Shown one piece after another: positions 1-11,280 of a DNA stretch of 64,000 nucleotides. This DNA is from Tubulanus polymorphus (taxonomy: Eukaryota; Nemertea; Palaeonemertea; Tubulaniformes; Tubulanidae): NCBI RefSeq assembly GCF_964204645.1, contig NC_134027.1:13998485-14062484 (forward strand), read 5' to 3'. A program made the position numbers and the translations under genes. How positions within the stretch are numbered: the stretch's first letter is position 1; the number at the start of each line of letters is the position of its first letter. Under the pieces are notes generated by a model. That model was not told where the DNA came from, did not search any database, and worked only from the letters and a program-made list of their open reading frames with translations.

Positions 1-440
1 CGCGACAATTCATTATTTCGGTTTTGTCACCCGAGACAATTCATCATTTCGGTTTTATCGCCCGCGACAATTCATTATTTTGGTTTTGTCGCCTGGACAA
101 TTCACCATTTTGGTTTTGTCGCCCGCGACAATTCATTATTTTGGTTTTGTTGCCCTCACAATTCTTTTTTTGGTTTTGTTGCCCGCGACAATTCATTAGT
201 TTGGTTTTGTCGCCCGCGACAATGCAATATTTTAGTTTTATCGCCCACGACAATTCATTAGTTTGGTTTTATCTCCAGCGACAATTCATTATTTTGGTTT
301 TATCTCCAGCGACAATTCATTATTTTGGTTTTGTCGCCCGCGTCAATTCTTCTTTTGGTTTTGAAGCCCGCGACAATTCATTATTTTGGTTTTATATTTT
401 GTTTTTGGGCGCCCGCGACAATTCATTATTTTGGTTTTGT
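1..440. repeat. 31-bp hairpin satellite, block 1
   Basis: Head-to-tail units of about 31 bp. Each carries TTGTCGCCCGCGACAA (7-bp stem, CC loop) followed by TTCATTA and a TTTTGGTTTT run. Variants lose one or two bases (GTCGCCCCGACAATTC, GTCGCCTGGACAATTC). All three plus-strand frames stay open only because the unit has no stop codon there, so the long ORFs encode a 31-residue repeat that I do not regard as a protein. The block runs off the left edge and abuts a family A copy at about 470. Confidence 0.95.
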
Positions 441-469
441 CGCCCGAAGAAAATTTTTAAGACGCTTTG

Positions 470-1597
470 ATCAATTACCTTGATCTTTCGTTTATATTTG
501 AATCTACCAAAGGCCCATCAGCATAAGAAAATTGGGTCGATCTGACTCAACATGGCCATCCTATGACCTTTTTAGTGGCCAAAAATGTCAATTTTGGCCA
601 GAATTCTAGGTCCTGTAGCTTCCTACTGGTTGGCCATTTCTCATTGCAATTGCTGACGGATATTCTTTAGAGAGGGATGTTTTATACCTGGGACAGGTAC
701 TTTTGATCAGCCAATTATGACGCAATTGGCGGCCATCTTGGTGTCATCAGTACTCATTCGTAGGTGGGAAAAAGTTTTTTCCACAATTAGTTGATACCTA
801 AGCATATTGTGTTACTATATTCAATTGGAAAGTTGTAGCCCATAACGTGTTCTATGATTGTGGTGAGTTTCAAGGTCATTGGTTTTTGTATGTGGCCATC
901 AGGGGGCGTTGAATAATACAATAACTTAGTATTGCTATATTATATTTGTACCAAGGCATATTTTGTTACCATGATCAATGGCAAAGTTGTAGTTCATGAC
1001 ATCGTCTATGATTGTGGTGAGGACATTAGTTATTCCATATAGTCATCAGGGAGCGTTGAATATTAGAAAAGCTTAGTTTTTCCTTATTAGATTGGTAACT
1101 GGGCATAGTTTGTTACCATGATCCATTGCAAAGTTGTAGTTCATGACATCGTCTATGATTGTGGTGAGTTTTTAAGGACATTAGTTATTCCATATAGTCA
1201 CCAGGGGGCGCTGAATAGTAGAATGGCTTAGTATTTCCTTATTAGATTGGTACCTAGGCATATTTTGTTACTATGATCAATTGCAAAGTTGTATTTCATG
1301 ACATGTACTACGATTGTGGTGAGTTTTAAGGTCATTGGGTTTTGCATATGGTCACCAGGGGCGTTGAATAGTAGAATAAATAGTATTTCCATAATTAAAT
1401 TGGTAACGAGGCATATTTTGTTATCACAATCAATTACAAAATCATAGCTGCTCACATGTTCTATGATTGTGGTGGGTTTCAAGGTCATTGGTTTTTGTAT
1501 ATGGTCACTAGAGGGCGTTATGTATTGAAATTGTTAGATTGTTGAGCATTTGAAACCACTGCCCAAGTGAGCATGGTGTCCCTGGACCCCTAGTTTG
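470..1597 (-). repeat. Dispersed repeat family A, long copy with tandem core
   Basis: On the minus strand this begins CTAGGGGTCCAGGGACACCA, runs through about five tandem units of roughly 150 bp (GTTGAATA-type landmarks near 909, 1054, 1211, 1363 and 1517, on the plus strand), then a unique part containing GGACGGCCATCTTGAGTC-like sequence. It stops before the usual 3' terminal hairpin, at the join with the 31-bp array. Non-coding. The same family recurs about a dozen times in the window. Confidence 0.85.
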
Positions 1598-1686
1598 GTT
1601 TTGTCGCCCGCGACAATTCATTATTTTGGTTTTGTCGCACGCAACTATTCAATAGTTTGTTTTTGTCGTCCGTGACAATTCATTAA
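1594..1686. repeat. 31-bp hairpin satellite, short block
   Basis: About three 31-bp units between the family A copy and the reverse transcriptase fragment. Units are more diverged than in the main array (CGCACGCAACTATTC, CGTCCGTGACAATTC). Confidence 0.85.
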
Positions 1687-1971
1687 GGTTGTTTTGGAAA
1701 TTTACTCGGTCTGGTATATTTTGGATTACTGTGTATGTCATTTGTCAGGACATTAAACAGAAACACGTCTCATTCCAAGATGAGGCGTTCCGTTGATTTC
1801 GGTTACAAGTTTCCGTTCAGAGATAACTGCTGTGCCATTTGGGCGACCTATCATAGATACTGTTTCCTAATAGCCTGTTCAGTAATGGCTGATGTTGAGC
1901 CTTATCAAATGCTTTGTTGAAATCCACCGTTGAACAGGATTCTAAGACTGTGCAGAAAACCCGTTATCGCT
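1687..1971 (-). pseudogene. Non-LTR reverse transcriptase fragment (copy 1)
   Basis: Minus-strand reading gives a VDFNKAFDKV-like stretch followed by a LLKRLLGYSI-like stretch, the order seen in CR1/Jockey-type RT. It is a near copy of the fragment at 9836-10172 but lacks about 38 bp that there encode the SGVTQGSILSRLLF block. It ends at a CAGAAAACCCGTTATCGC motif also found at other repeat edges. Frameshifts make it non-coding. Clade assignment is inference from motif order. Confidence 0.7.
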
Positions 1972-3015
1972 GCTTTGCAGCTATATTTATTATTATTTTT
2001 TTCCACACATTTTTTGTCAAAAATACATAGGCTTTCTTACATTACCGCTGTTGCCGATACAATCCGTTTGATATCATTCAGCTCACTTCGATCTACAAAT
2101 ACTCCGTGCAAATTTTGAAGAATCAACGTTACAAAAGCACTGTCGGGCCGTAAACATCGAAAATTGAGCCCCATTCAAAGAGCCGACATGTTTTTCTAAG
2201 TCGTCTTTCCGAAATCTACCGCACGTTTCTTGTCACATCGATTATCAATTCAAGCATAAATTAACAAATTTATTACCCAAAGATTGCACATTCTGTCGCG
2301 GTTTTTAAAAACTAATTTTAACAATAACCCATTTTTCTCATCAAATTATAATACCAATACACAGGAAATTTACTACTTTAGATTTTAAAAGCACTGTCGA
2401 GCCGTAAACATCGACGAATCGACGTGTGTCACTAAATCGTCGTTCCGGGAATCAGCTGCGAGTTTCTCCTCATTCTGAGAATCAAATCGAGTACAAATTA
2501 ATTCATTACTACCAGTGATTTGGCTGCGGGCGTCAAGCAGTTAATTTAGCAATACCTATTTTTCTTTACCAAATTTACCGTGTTTTTACTAAGATAAATC
2601 ATAAGTGTACCGGGGAGTCGTAGGCCTAAACTAAACACGCCGAAGAGATATAGCGGAGAAAAGCTGTTATGTCGACCAGGTATCAAAATAAAAGAATATA
2701 TTACTTTATTCGGCCGCGGGCCTCTATATCAGTACCATCAATACTCTATATTTCCTACAGTACATACCGATCATTGTCAAATCCACAAGGTATTTACTAA
2801 ATACAAGTATATAACACACTCCTATCCGTATGCTGGACTCACACTTGACATTCGGAGTAAGCGTTCGCTGTGGGGGAAAGGAGATCGTTCGCTGTGTCGC
2901 TTGATGTGTTTATGGAGTTTTACGCGACCTTAAGGCTTTAGTATGGTGGCTGATAAGATAAAAAAACACGAATATGCAAATGAGGGCGACATTACGACAA
3001 AACTAAAATAACGCG
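1972..3015. other. Unassigned AT-rich DNA with an old tandem duplication
   Basis: No gene recognised. A diverged duplication is visible: AAAGCACTGTCG followed by GCCGTAAACATCGA occurs near 2134 and again near 2388, with weaker similarity continuing for about 130 bp in each copy. At 2985-3015 there is a degenerate 31-bp satellite unit in inverted orientation (CGACAAAACTAAAATAACG), just before the main array starts. Confidence 0.6.
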
Positions 3016-6000
3016 AGAAAACAATGATTTTGGTTTTGTCGCCCGCGACAATTCATTATTTTGGTTTTATCGCTCGCGACAATTCATTATTTTGGTTTTA
3101 TCGCCCGCGACAATTCATTATTTTGGTTTTATCGCCACCGACAATTCATTATTTTGGTTTTGTCGCCTGGACAATTCACCATTTTGGTTTTGTTGCCCGC
3201 GACAATTCATTATTTTGGTTTTGTCGCCCAGACAATTCTTTTTTTGCTTTTGTCGCCCGCGACGATTCATTAGTTTTGTTTTGTCGCCCGCGACAATTCA
3301 TTATTTTGGTTTAATCGCCCGCGACAATTCATTATTTTGGTTTTGTCGCCCGAGACAATTCATTATTTTAGTTTTATCGCCTGCGACAATTCATTATTTT
3401 GGTTTTGTCGCCCGAGACAATTCATTATTTTAGTTTCATCACCTGCGACAATTCATTATTTTGGTTTTATCGCCCGTGACAATTCATTATTTTGGTTTTG
3501 TCGCCCCGACAATTCTTTTTTTGGTTTTGTCGCCCGCGAAAATTCATTAGTTTGGTTTTGTCGCCCGCGACAATTCAATATTTTGGTTTTATCGCCCATG
3601 ACAATTCATTACTTTGGTTTTATCTCCAGTGACAATTCATTATTTTGGTTTTGTCGCCCACGACAATTCTTGTTTTTGGTTTTGTCGCCTGCGACAATTC
3701 ATTATTTTGGTTTTATCGCCTGCGACAATTCAATGTTATGGTTTTATCGCCCGCGATAATTCATTATTTCGGTTTTATCGCCCGCGACAATTCAATATTT
3801 TGTTTCTATCGTCTGCGACATTTCATTATTTTGGTTTTGTCGCCCGAGACAATTCATTATTTTGGTTTTATCGCCCGCGACAATTCATTATTTTTGTTTT
3901 ATCGCCCGCGACAATACATTAGTTTGGTTTTATCGCCCGAGACAATTCATTATTTTGGTTTTATCGCCCGCGACAATTCAATATTTTTGTTTTATCGCCC
4001 GCGACAATACATTAGTTTGGTTTTATCGCCCGCGACAATTCATTATTTTGGTTTTGTCGCCCGCGACAATTCATTATTTTGGTTTTGTCGCCCCGACAAT
4101 TCTTTTTTTGGTTTTGTCGCCCGCGACAATTCATTAGTTTGGTTTTGTCGCCCGCGACAATTCAATATTTTGGTTTTGTCACCCGCGACAATTCATTATT
4201 TTGGTTTTGTCACCCGCGACAATTCATTATTTTTGTTTTATCGCCCGCGACAATTCATTATTTTGGTTTTATCGCCCGAGACAATTCATTATTTTGGTTT
4301 TATCGCCCGCGACAATTCAATATTTTTGTTTTATCGCCCGCGACAATACATTAGTTTGGTTTTATCGCCCGCGACAATTCATTATTTTGGTTTTGTCGCC
4401 CGCGACAATTCATTATTTTGGTTTTGTCGCCCCGACAATTCTTTTTTTGGTTTTGTCGCCCGCGACAATTCATTAGTTTGGTTTTGTCGCCCGCGACAAT
4501 TCAATATTTTGGTTTTGTCACCCGCGACAATTCATTATTTTGGTTTTGTCACCCGCGACAATTCATTATTTTGGTTTTGTCGCCCCGACAATTCTTTTTT
4601 TGGTTTTGTCGCCCGCGAAAATTCATTATTTTGGTTTTATCGCCCGCGACAATTCATTATTTTGGTTTTGTCGCCCCGACAATTCTTTTTTTGGTTTTGT
4701 CGCTCGCGAAAATTCATTAGTTTGGTTTTGTCGCCCGCGACAATTCAATATTTTGGTTTTATCGCCCATGACAATTCATTACTTTGGTTTTATCTCCAGT
4801 GACAATTCATTATTTTGGTTTTGTCGCCCACGACAATTCTTGTTTTTGGTTTTGTCGCCTGCGACAATTCATTATTTTGGTTTTATCGCCCGCGACAATT
4901 CATTATTTTGGTTTTATCGCCAGCGAGAATTCATTATTTTGGTTTTGTCGCCTGGACAATTCACCATTTTGGTTTTGTTGCCCGCGACAATTCATTATTT
5001 TGGTTTTGTCGCCCAGACAATTCTTTTTTTGGTTTTGTCGCCCGCGACGATTCATTAGTTTTGTTTTGTCGCCCGCGACAATTCATTATTTTGGTTTAAT
5101 CGCCCGCGACAATTCATTATTTTAGTTTTATCGCCTGCGACAATTCATTATTTTGGTTTTATCGCCCGCGACAATTCATTATTTTGGTTTTGTCGCCCGA
5201 GACAATTCAATATTTTAGTTTTATCGCCTGCGACAATTCATTATTTTGGTTTTATCGCCCGCGACAATTCATTATTTTGGTTTTGTCGCCCCGACAATTC
5301 TTTTTTTGGTTTTGTCGCCCGCGAAAATTCATTAGTTTGGTTTTGTCGCCCGCGACAATTCAATATTTTGGTTTTATCGCCCATGACAATTCATTACTTT
5401 GGTTTTATCTCCAGTGACAATTCATTATTTTGGTTTTGTCGCCCACGACAATTCTTGTTTTTGGTTTTGTCGCCTGCGACAATTCATTATTTTGGTTTTA
5501 TCGCCCGCGACAATTCAATGTTATGGTTTTATCGCCCGCGATAATTCATTATTTCGGTTTTATCGCCCGCGACAATACATTAGTTTGGTTTTATCGCCCG
5601 CGACAATTCATTATTTTGGTTTTATCGCCCGCGACAATTCAATATTTTTGTTTTATCGCCCGCGACAATACATTAGTTTGGTTTTATCGCCCGCGACAAT
5701 TCATTATTTTGGTTTTGTCGCCCGCGACAATTCATTATTTTGGTTTTGTCGCCCCGACAATTCTTTTTTTGGTTTTGTCGCCCGCGACAATTCATTAGTT
5801 TGGTTTTGTCGCCCGCGACAATTCAATATTTTGGTTTTGTCACCCGCGACAATTCATTATTTTGGTTTTGTCACCCGCGACAATTCATTATTTTGGTTTT
5901 GTCGCCCCGACAATTCTTTTTTTGGTTTTGTCGCCCGCGAAAATTCATTATTTTGGTTTTATCGCCCGCGACAATTCATTATTTTGGTTTTGTCGCCCCG

Positions 6001-7832
6001 ACAATTCTTTTTTTGGTTTTGTCGCTCGCGAAAATTCATTAGTTTGGTTTTGTCGCCCGCGACAATTCAATATTTTGGTTTTATCGCCCATGACAATTCA
6101 TTACTTTGGTTTTATCTCCAGTGACAATTCATTATTTTGGTTTTGTCGCCCACGACAATTCTTGTTTTTGGTTTTGTCGCCTGCGACAATTCATTATTTT
6201 GGTTTTATCGCCCGCGACAATTCATTATTTTGGTTTTATCGCCAGCGAGAATTCATTATTTTGGTTTTGTCGCCTGGACAATTCACCATTTTGGTTTTGT
6301 TGCCCGCGACAATTCATTATTTTGGTTTTGTCGCCCAGACAATTCTTTTTTTGGTTTTGTCGCCCGCGACGATTCATTAGTTTTGTTTTGTCGCCCGCGA
6401 CAATTCATTATTTTGGTTTAATCGCCCGCGACAATTCATTATTTTAGTTTTATCGCCTGCGACAATTCATTATTTTGGTTTTATCGCCCGCGACAATTCA
6501 TTATTTTGGTTTTGTCGCCCGAGACAATTCAATATTTTAGTTTTATCGCCTGCGACAATTCATTATTTTGGTTTTATCGCCCGCGACAATTCATTATTTT
6601 GGTTTTGTCGCCCCGACAATTCTTTTTTTGGTTTTGTCGCCCGCGAAAATTCATTAGTTTGGTTTTGTCGCCCGCGACAATTCAATATTTTGGTTTTATC
6701 GCCCATGACAATTCATTACTTTGGTTTTATCTCCAGTGACAATTCATTATTTTGGTTTTGTCGCCCACGACAATTCTTGTTTTTGGTTTTGTCGCCTGCG
6801 ACAATTCATTATTTTGGTTTTATCGCCCGCGACAATTCAATGTTATGGTTTTATCGCCCGCGATAATTCATTATTTCGGTTTTATCGCCCGCGACAATAC
6901 ATTAGTTTGGTTTTATCGCCCGCGACAATTCATTATTTTGGTTTTGTCGCCCGCGACAATTCATTATTTATGTTTTATCGCCTGCGACAATTCAATGTTA
7001 TGGTTTTATCGCCCGCGATAATTCATTATTTCGGTTTTATCGCCCGCGACAATTCAATATTTTGTTTCTATCGTCCGCGACAATTCATTATTTTGGTTTT
7101 ATCGCCCGCGACAATTCATTATTTTGGTTTTGTCGCCCGCGACAATTCATTATTTCTGTTTTATCGCCCGAGACAATTCATTATTTTGGTTTTATCGCCC
7201 GCGACAATTCAATATTTTGGTTTTGTCGCCCGCGACAATTCATTAGTTTGGTTTTGTCGCCCGCGACAATTCAATATTTTGGTTTTGTCGCCCGCGACAA
7301 TTCAATATTTTTGTTTTGTCGCCCTCGACAATTCATTAGTTTGGTTTTGTCGCCCGCTATAATTCATTATTTTGGTTTTATCGCCCGCGACAATTCATTA
7401 TTTTGGCTTTGTCGCCCGAGACAATTCATTATTTTGGTTTTGTCGCCCGAGACAATTCATTATTTTGGTTTTATCGCCCGCGACAATTCATTACTTTGGT
7501 TTTATCACCCGTGACAATTCATTATTTTGGTTTTGTCGCCTGGACAATTCACCATTTTGGTTTTGTCGCCCGCGACAATTCATTATTTTGGTTTTGTCGC
7601 CCCGACAATTCTTTTTTTGGTTTTTTCCCCAGCAAAAATTCATTAATTTGGTTTTGTCGCCCGCGATAATTCATTATTTTGGTTTTATCACCCGCGACAA
7701 TTCATTATTTTGGTTTTGTCGCCCGAGACAATTCATTATTTTGGTTTTGTCGCCCGAGACAATTCATTATTTTGGTTTTATCGCCCGCGACAATTCATTA
7801 CTTTGGTTTTGTTGCCCGTGACAATTCTTTTT
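3016..7832. repeat. 31-bp hairpin satellite, main array with higher-order repeats
   Basis: About 155 units of the 31-bp sequence. Higher-order structure is visible from identical runs of variant units: a 339-bp duplication (near 3862 and 4201), and a 1322-bp duplication (about 4260-5581 and 5582-6903) whose copies appear identical over long stretches, implying recent unequal exchange. The 31-bp length is not a multiple of 3, so each frame repeats every 93 bp. The array has no plausible start or codon bias of its own, so I treat it as satellite and not as genes. Confidence 0.95.
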
Positions 7833-8292
7833 CAGTCCACTTGGGACTTTAGTCCCAGCGGGCTATTGTGTTCACTTTTCGCCCGTCCGTCCACAGACGG
7901 AATCCAGTTATTTTGGGAAGTTTTGAAGACGCTTCAAGGTAATGTCTTGATATTTGGTCCATACATGTATCTATGGGTTTCAAGGTCATTGGTTTTTGTA
8001 TATGGTCACTAGAGGGCGTTATGTATTGAAATTGTTAGATTGTTGAGCATTTGAAACCACTTCCCAAGTGAGCATGGTGTCCCTGGACCCCTAGTTTGGT
8101 TTTGTCTCCCGGGACAATTCATTATTCTGGTTTTGTCGCACGCAACAATTCAATATTTTGTTTATGTCGTCTGCAACAATTCATCATTTTGGTTTTATCG
8201 CCGCGACAATTCAATATTTTGGTTTTAACGCCCGCGACAATTCATTATTGTGGTTTTATCGCCCGCGACAATTCATTATTTTGGTTTTATCG
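7332..8292. repeat. Higher-order satellite unit, copy 1 (1278-bp period)
   Basis: Contains about sixteen 31-bp units, then the short family A copy, then more units. It matches 8610-9570 at an offset of 1278 bp with only scattered substitutions (for example CTTGAT against CTTTAT). The family A insert was therefore amplified together with the satellite. Confidence 0.85.
7833..8094 (-). repeat. Family A, internally deleted copy inside the satellite
   Basis: Keeps the 3' hairpin end (CCACTTGGGACTTTAGTCCC read on plus), a short central part and the CTAGGGGTCCAGGGACACCA end, but lacks the tandem core and most of the body. Flanked on both sides by 31-bp units. Nearly identical to 9111-9372. Confidence 0.85.
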
Positions 8293-9110
8293 CCCGCGAC
8301 AATTCATTATTTTGGTTTTGTCGCCCGAGACAATTCATTAGTTTGGTTTTGTCGCCCGCGACAATTCAATATTTTGGTTTTATCGCCCATGACAATTCAT
8401 TACTTTGGTTTTATCTCCAGTGACAATTCATTATTTTGGTTTTGTCGCCCCGACAATTCTTTTTTTGGTTTTGTCGCCCGCGACAATTCATTATTTTGGT
8501 TTTGTCGCCCTCGACAATTCAATATTTTGGTTTTGTCGCCCGCGACAATTCATTATTTTGGTTTTGTCGCCCCTACAATTCTTTTTTTGGTTTTGTCGCC
8601 CGCGAAAAATTCATTAGTTTGGTTTTGTCGCCCGCTATAATTCATTATTTTGGTTTTATCGCCCGCGACAATTCATTATTTTGGCTTTGTCGCCCGAGAC
8701 AATTCATTATTTTGGTTTTGTCGCCCGAGACAATTCATTATTTTGGTTTTATCGCCCGCGACAATTCATTACTTTGGTTTTATTACCCGTGACAATTCAT
8801 TATTTTGGTTTTGTCGCCTGGACAATTCACCATTTTGGTTTTGTCGCCCGCGACAATTCATTATTTTGGTTTTGTCGCCCCGACAATTCTTTTTTTGGTT
8901 TTTTCCCCAGCAAAAATTCATTAATTTGGTTTTGTCGCCCGCGATAATTCATTATTTTGGTTTTATCACCCGCGACAATTCATTATTTTGGTTATGTCGC
9001 CCGAGACAATTCATTATTTTGGTTTTGTCGCACGAGACAATTCATTATTTTGGTTTTATCGCCCGCGACAATTCATTACTTTGGTTTTGTTGCCCGTGAC
9101 AATTCTTTTT
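8095..9110. repeat. 31-bp hairpin satellite, block 3
   Basis: About 33 units. Units at 8293-8609 are not part of the 1278-bp duplication and separate its two copies. Confidence 0.9.
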
Positions 9111-9570
9111 CAGTCCACTTGGGACTTTAGTCCCAGCGGGCTATTGTGTTCACTTTTCGCCCGTCCGTCCATAGACGGAATCCAGTTATTTTGGGAAGTT
9201 TTGAAGACGCTTCAAGGTAATGTCTTTATATTTGGTCCATACATGTATCTATGGGTTTCAAGGTCATTGGTTTTTGTATATGGTCACTAGAGGGCGTTAT
9301 GTATTGAAATTGTTAGATTGTTGAGCATTTGAAACCACTTCCCAAGTGAGCATGGTGTCCCTGGACCCCTAGTTTGGTTTTGTCTCCCGCGACAATTCAT
9401 TATTCTGGTTTTGTCGCACGCAACAATTCAATATTTTGTTTTTGTCGTCTGCAACAATTGATCATTTTGGTTTTATCGCCGCGACAATTCAATATTTTGG
9501 TTTAAACGCCCGCGACAATTCATTATTGTGGTTTTATCGCCCGCGACAATTCATTATTTTGGTTTTATCG
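8610..9570. repeat. Higher-order satellite unit, copy 2 (1278-bp period)
   Basis: Second copy of 7332-8292, including the family A insert. A few differences (GGTTATGTCGCC against GGTTTTGTCGCC, GGTTTAAACGCC against GGTTTTAACGCC) show that some time has passed since duplication. Confidence 0.85.
9111..9372 (-). repeat. Family A, internally deleted copy, duplicate
   Basis: Same structure and breakpoints as the copy at 7833-8094, so it was copied as part of the higher-order satellite unit and did not insert independently. Confidence 0.85.
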
Positions 9571-9832
9571 CCCGCGATAATTCATTATTTTTGTTTTGTC
9601 GCCCGTGACAATTCAATATTTTGGTTTTGTCACCCGCGACAATTCAAAATTTTGGTTTTATCGCCCGCGACAATTCATTATTTTGGTTTTATTGCCTGCG
9701 ACAATTCATTATTTTTGTTTTGTCGCCCGTGACATTTCAATATTTTGGTTTTGTCACCCGCGACAATTCATAATTTTGGTTTTGTCCCCGTGGTTTTGTC
9801 GGAACATTAAGTTTTTTGGTCGAACAGTGTGT
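9373..9832. repeat. 31-bp hairpin satellite, right-hand block
   Basis: About 14 increasingly diverged units ending near 9795. A short non-repeat stretch (CATTAAGTTTTTTGGTCG) then leads to the RT fragment. Confidence 0.85.
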
Positions 9833-9835
9833 TAA

Positions 9836-10172
9836 GGTCGTTTTGGAAATTTACTCGGTCTGGTATATTTTGGATTACTGTGTATGTCATTTGTCAGGAC
9901 ATTAAACAGAAGACGACTTAGGATACTACCTTGCGTGACTCCACTAATTAGACCGTCTCATTCCAAGATGAGGCGTTCCGTTGATTTCGGTTACAAGTTT
10001 CCGTTCAGAGATAACTGCTGAGCCATTTTAACGACCTATCATTGATACTGTATCCTAATAGCCTCTTTAGTAATGGCTGATGTTGAACCTTATCAAATGC
10101 TTTGTTGAAATCCACCGTTGAACAGGATTCTAAGACTGTGCAGAAAACCCGTTATCGCTGCTTTGCAGATAT
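9836..10172 (-). pseudogene. Non-LTR reverse transcriptase fragment (copy 2)
   Basis: Minus strand. In order: STVDFNKAF, then FDKVQHQPLLKRLLGYSI, then KWLSSYL, then SGVTQGSILSRLLFNVL. These match RT motifs A to B of CR1/Jockey-type retrotransposons (the GVPQGSVLGPLLF block is clear). A frameshift follows the SSYL stretch. Flanking units and the end motif are the same as in copy 1 at 1687-1971. It abuts the Maverick PolB remnant at about 10173 without a gap. Confidence 0.8.
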
Positions 10173-11137
10173 ATTTTTCATTAGAATTTAATTTCTTTCT
10201 TTTATGATATATTTCTTTTCTATCTTGATCAGTTAATTCTTTATTTAATGATTCAAAATCTCCATATATTACAAATGGTACTTTATTTTTGTAATCATAT
10301 TTTTTGAATTCTAATACTTTATCCTTTTTCATTTGGAAAACTATTTTACAATAATCATGATTATCACATAATTGCTTATGATTTAATAATGCCCTTTCAT
10401 TACTGAATTTAGTTTTACATTTACTACATAGATATATTTTATGGTGATCATTTTCTGTTCTAAAAAATAAATCTATTTGTTTAATCCACATATAATGTTT
10501 CTCATAATATAATATATCAATAACACCATTTGAATCATAATCTTTTGATAGGTATAAAGGCTCTAATGTAAAACGTTCAATTTTATTGCCTTTTGTTTTT
10601 GGTAATTTGATTAAATCAAACACATTTATCTTTATATTATTATCTCTTTCTATTTTTGGGATATTTTTAATTCTAACAGGATAATTATCTATTATTTTCA
10701 AATGGTTTATAATTTGATACTCTACAAATATTATCAGTTGCAAGATGTAAGCAACTAATTATTGACCATAGAAAACATTTATCATCAGAATTTTGAACAT
10801 TTATTACAGCATTAGTTTTAAATGGTAATTTGATATAACTTGATCCATTTATATTATCATCTTTATAATATAATAAATTATTTTCATCAATTGGTTTTGA
10901 TTTAGTTAACTTATTATATTTTGTGTTATAAACATGTCAAGTCATAAATATTATTTCATCAAATATTATACCTGATCCTTCAAAATATTTCTCTTCTATT
11001 TTACTTTTTATTTCATTATAACATTTATTTAATCTATCATCTATATGTTGTTTATTATTTTCAAACTTAGTTGAAAAAATAAATTGGTTGAAAATTGTAT
11101 AAATAATATTTATTCTAAAAAACGAGGTTTTAAGCAT
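10173..11137 (-). pseudogene. Maverick/Polinton-like DNA polymerase B, N-terminal part, truncated
   Basis: Minus-strand reading shows SYIKLPFKTNAVINVQN and KCFLWSI, then a C2H2-like pattern (YLCSKCKTKF ... HKQLCDNH), then VPFVIYGDFESL, which is the exonuclease I motif (D-x-E). This order is typical of the N-terminal region of the protein-primed PolB of Mavericks and related elements. An in-frame stop lies near 10938 and a frameshift near 10740. The reading ends just after Exo I at the join with the RT fragment, so the polymerase palm is absent. It cannot encode an active enzyme. Confidence 0.75.
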
Positions 11138-11280
11138 TCAGGTATCTAATACGAATCTAATATTTAAGTATTTATGTATCTAATATGTATTAATCTAATT
11201 CAAATATAAATATTCTTTATTCATTTATTCTTTTAATTTTACTAGATAAAATCCATTCATTAAATTTATCATCATACCCT

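Noticed and set aside
1-9832. A CRISPR array, suggested by regular 31-bp units.
   Set aside because: Units are contiguous without unique spacers, and the genome is clearly animal.
3024-9835. Dozens of plus-strand ORFs up to 385 codons with 31-residue repeats (HYFGFIARDNSLFWF type).
   Set aside because: They exist in all three frames at once because the 31-bp satellite unit lacks plus-strand stops. No start context, no codon signal, and frames shift freely between units.
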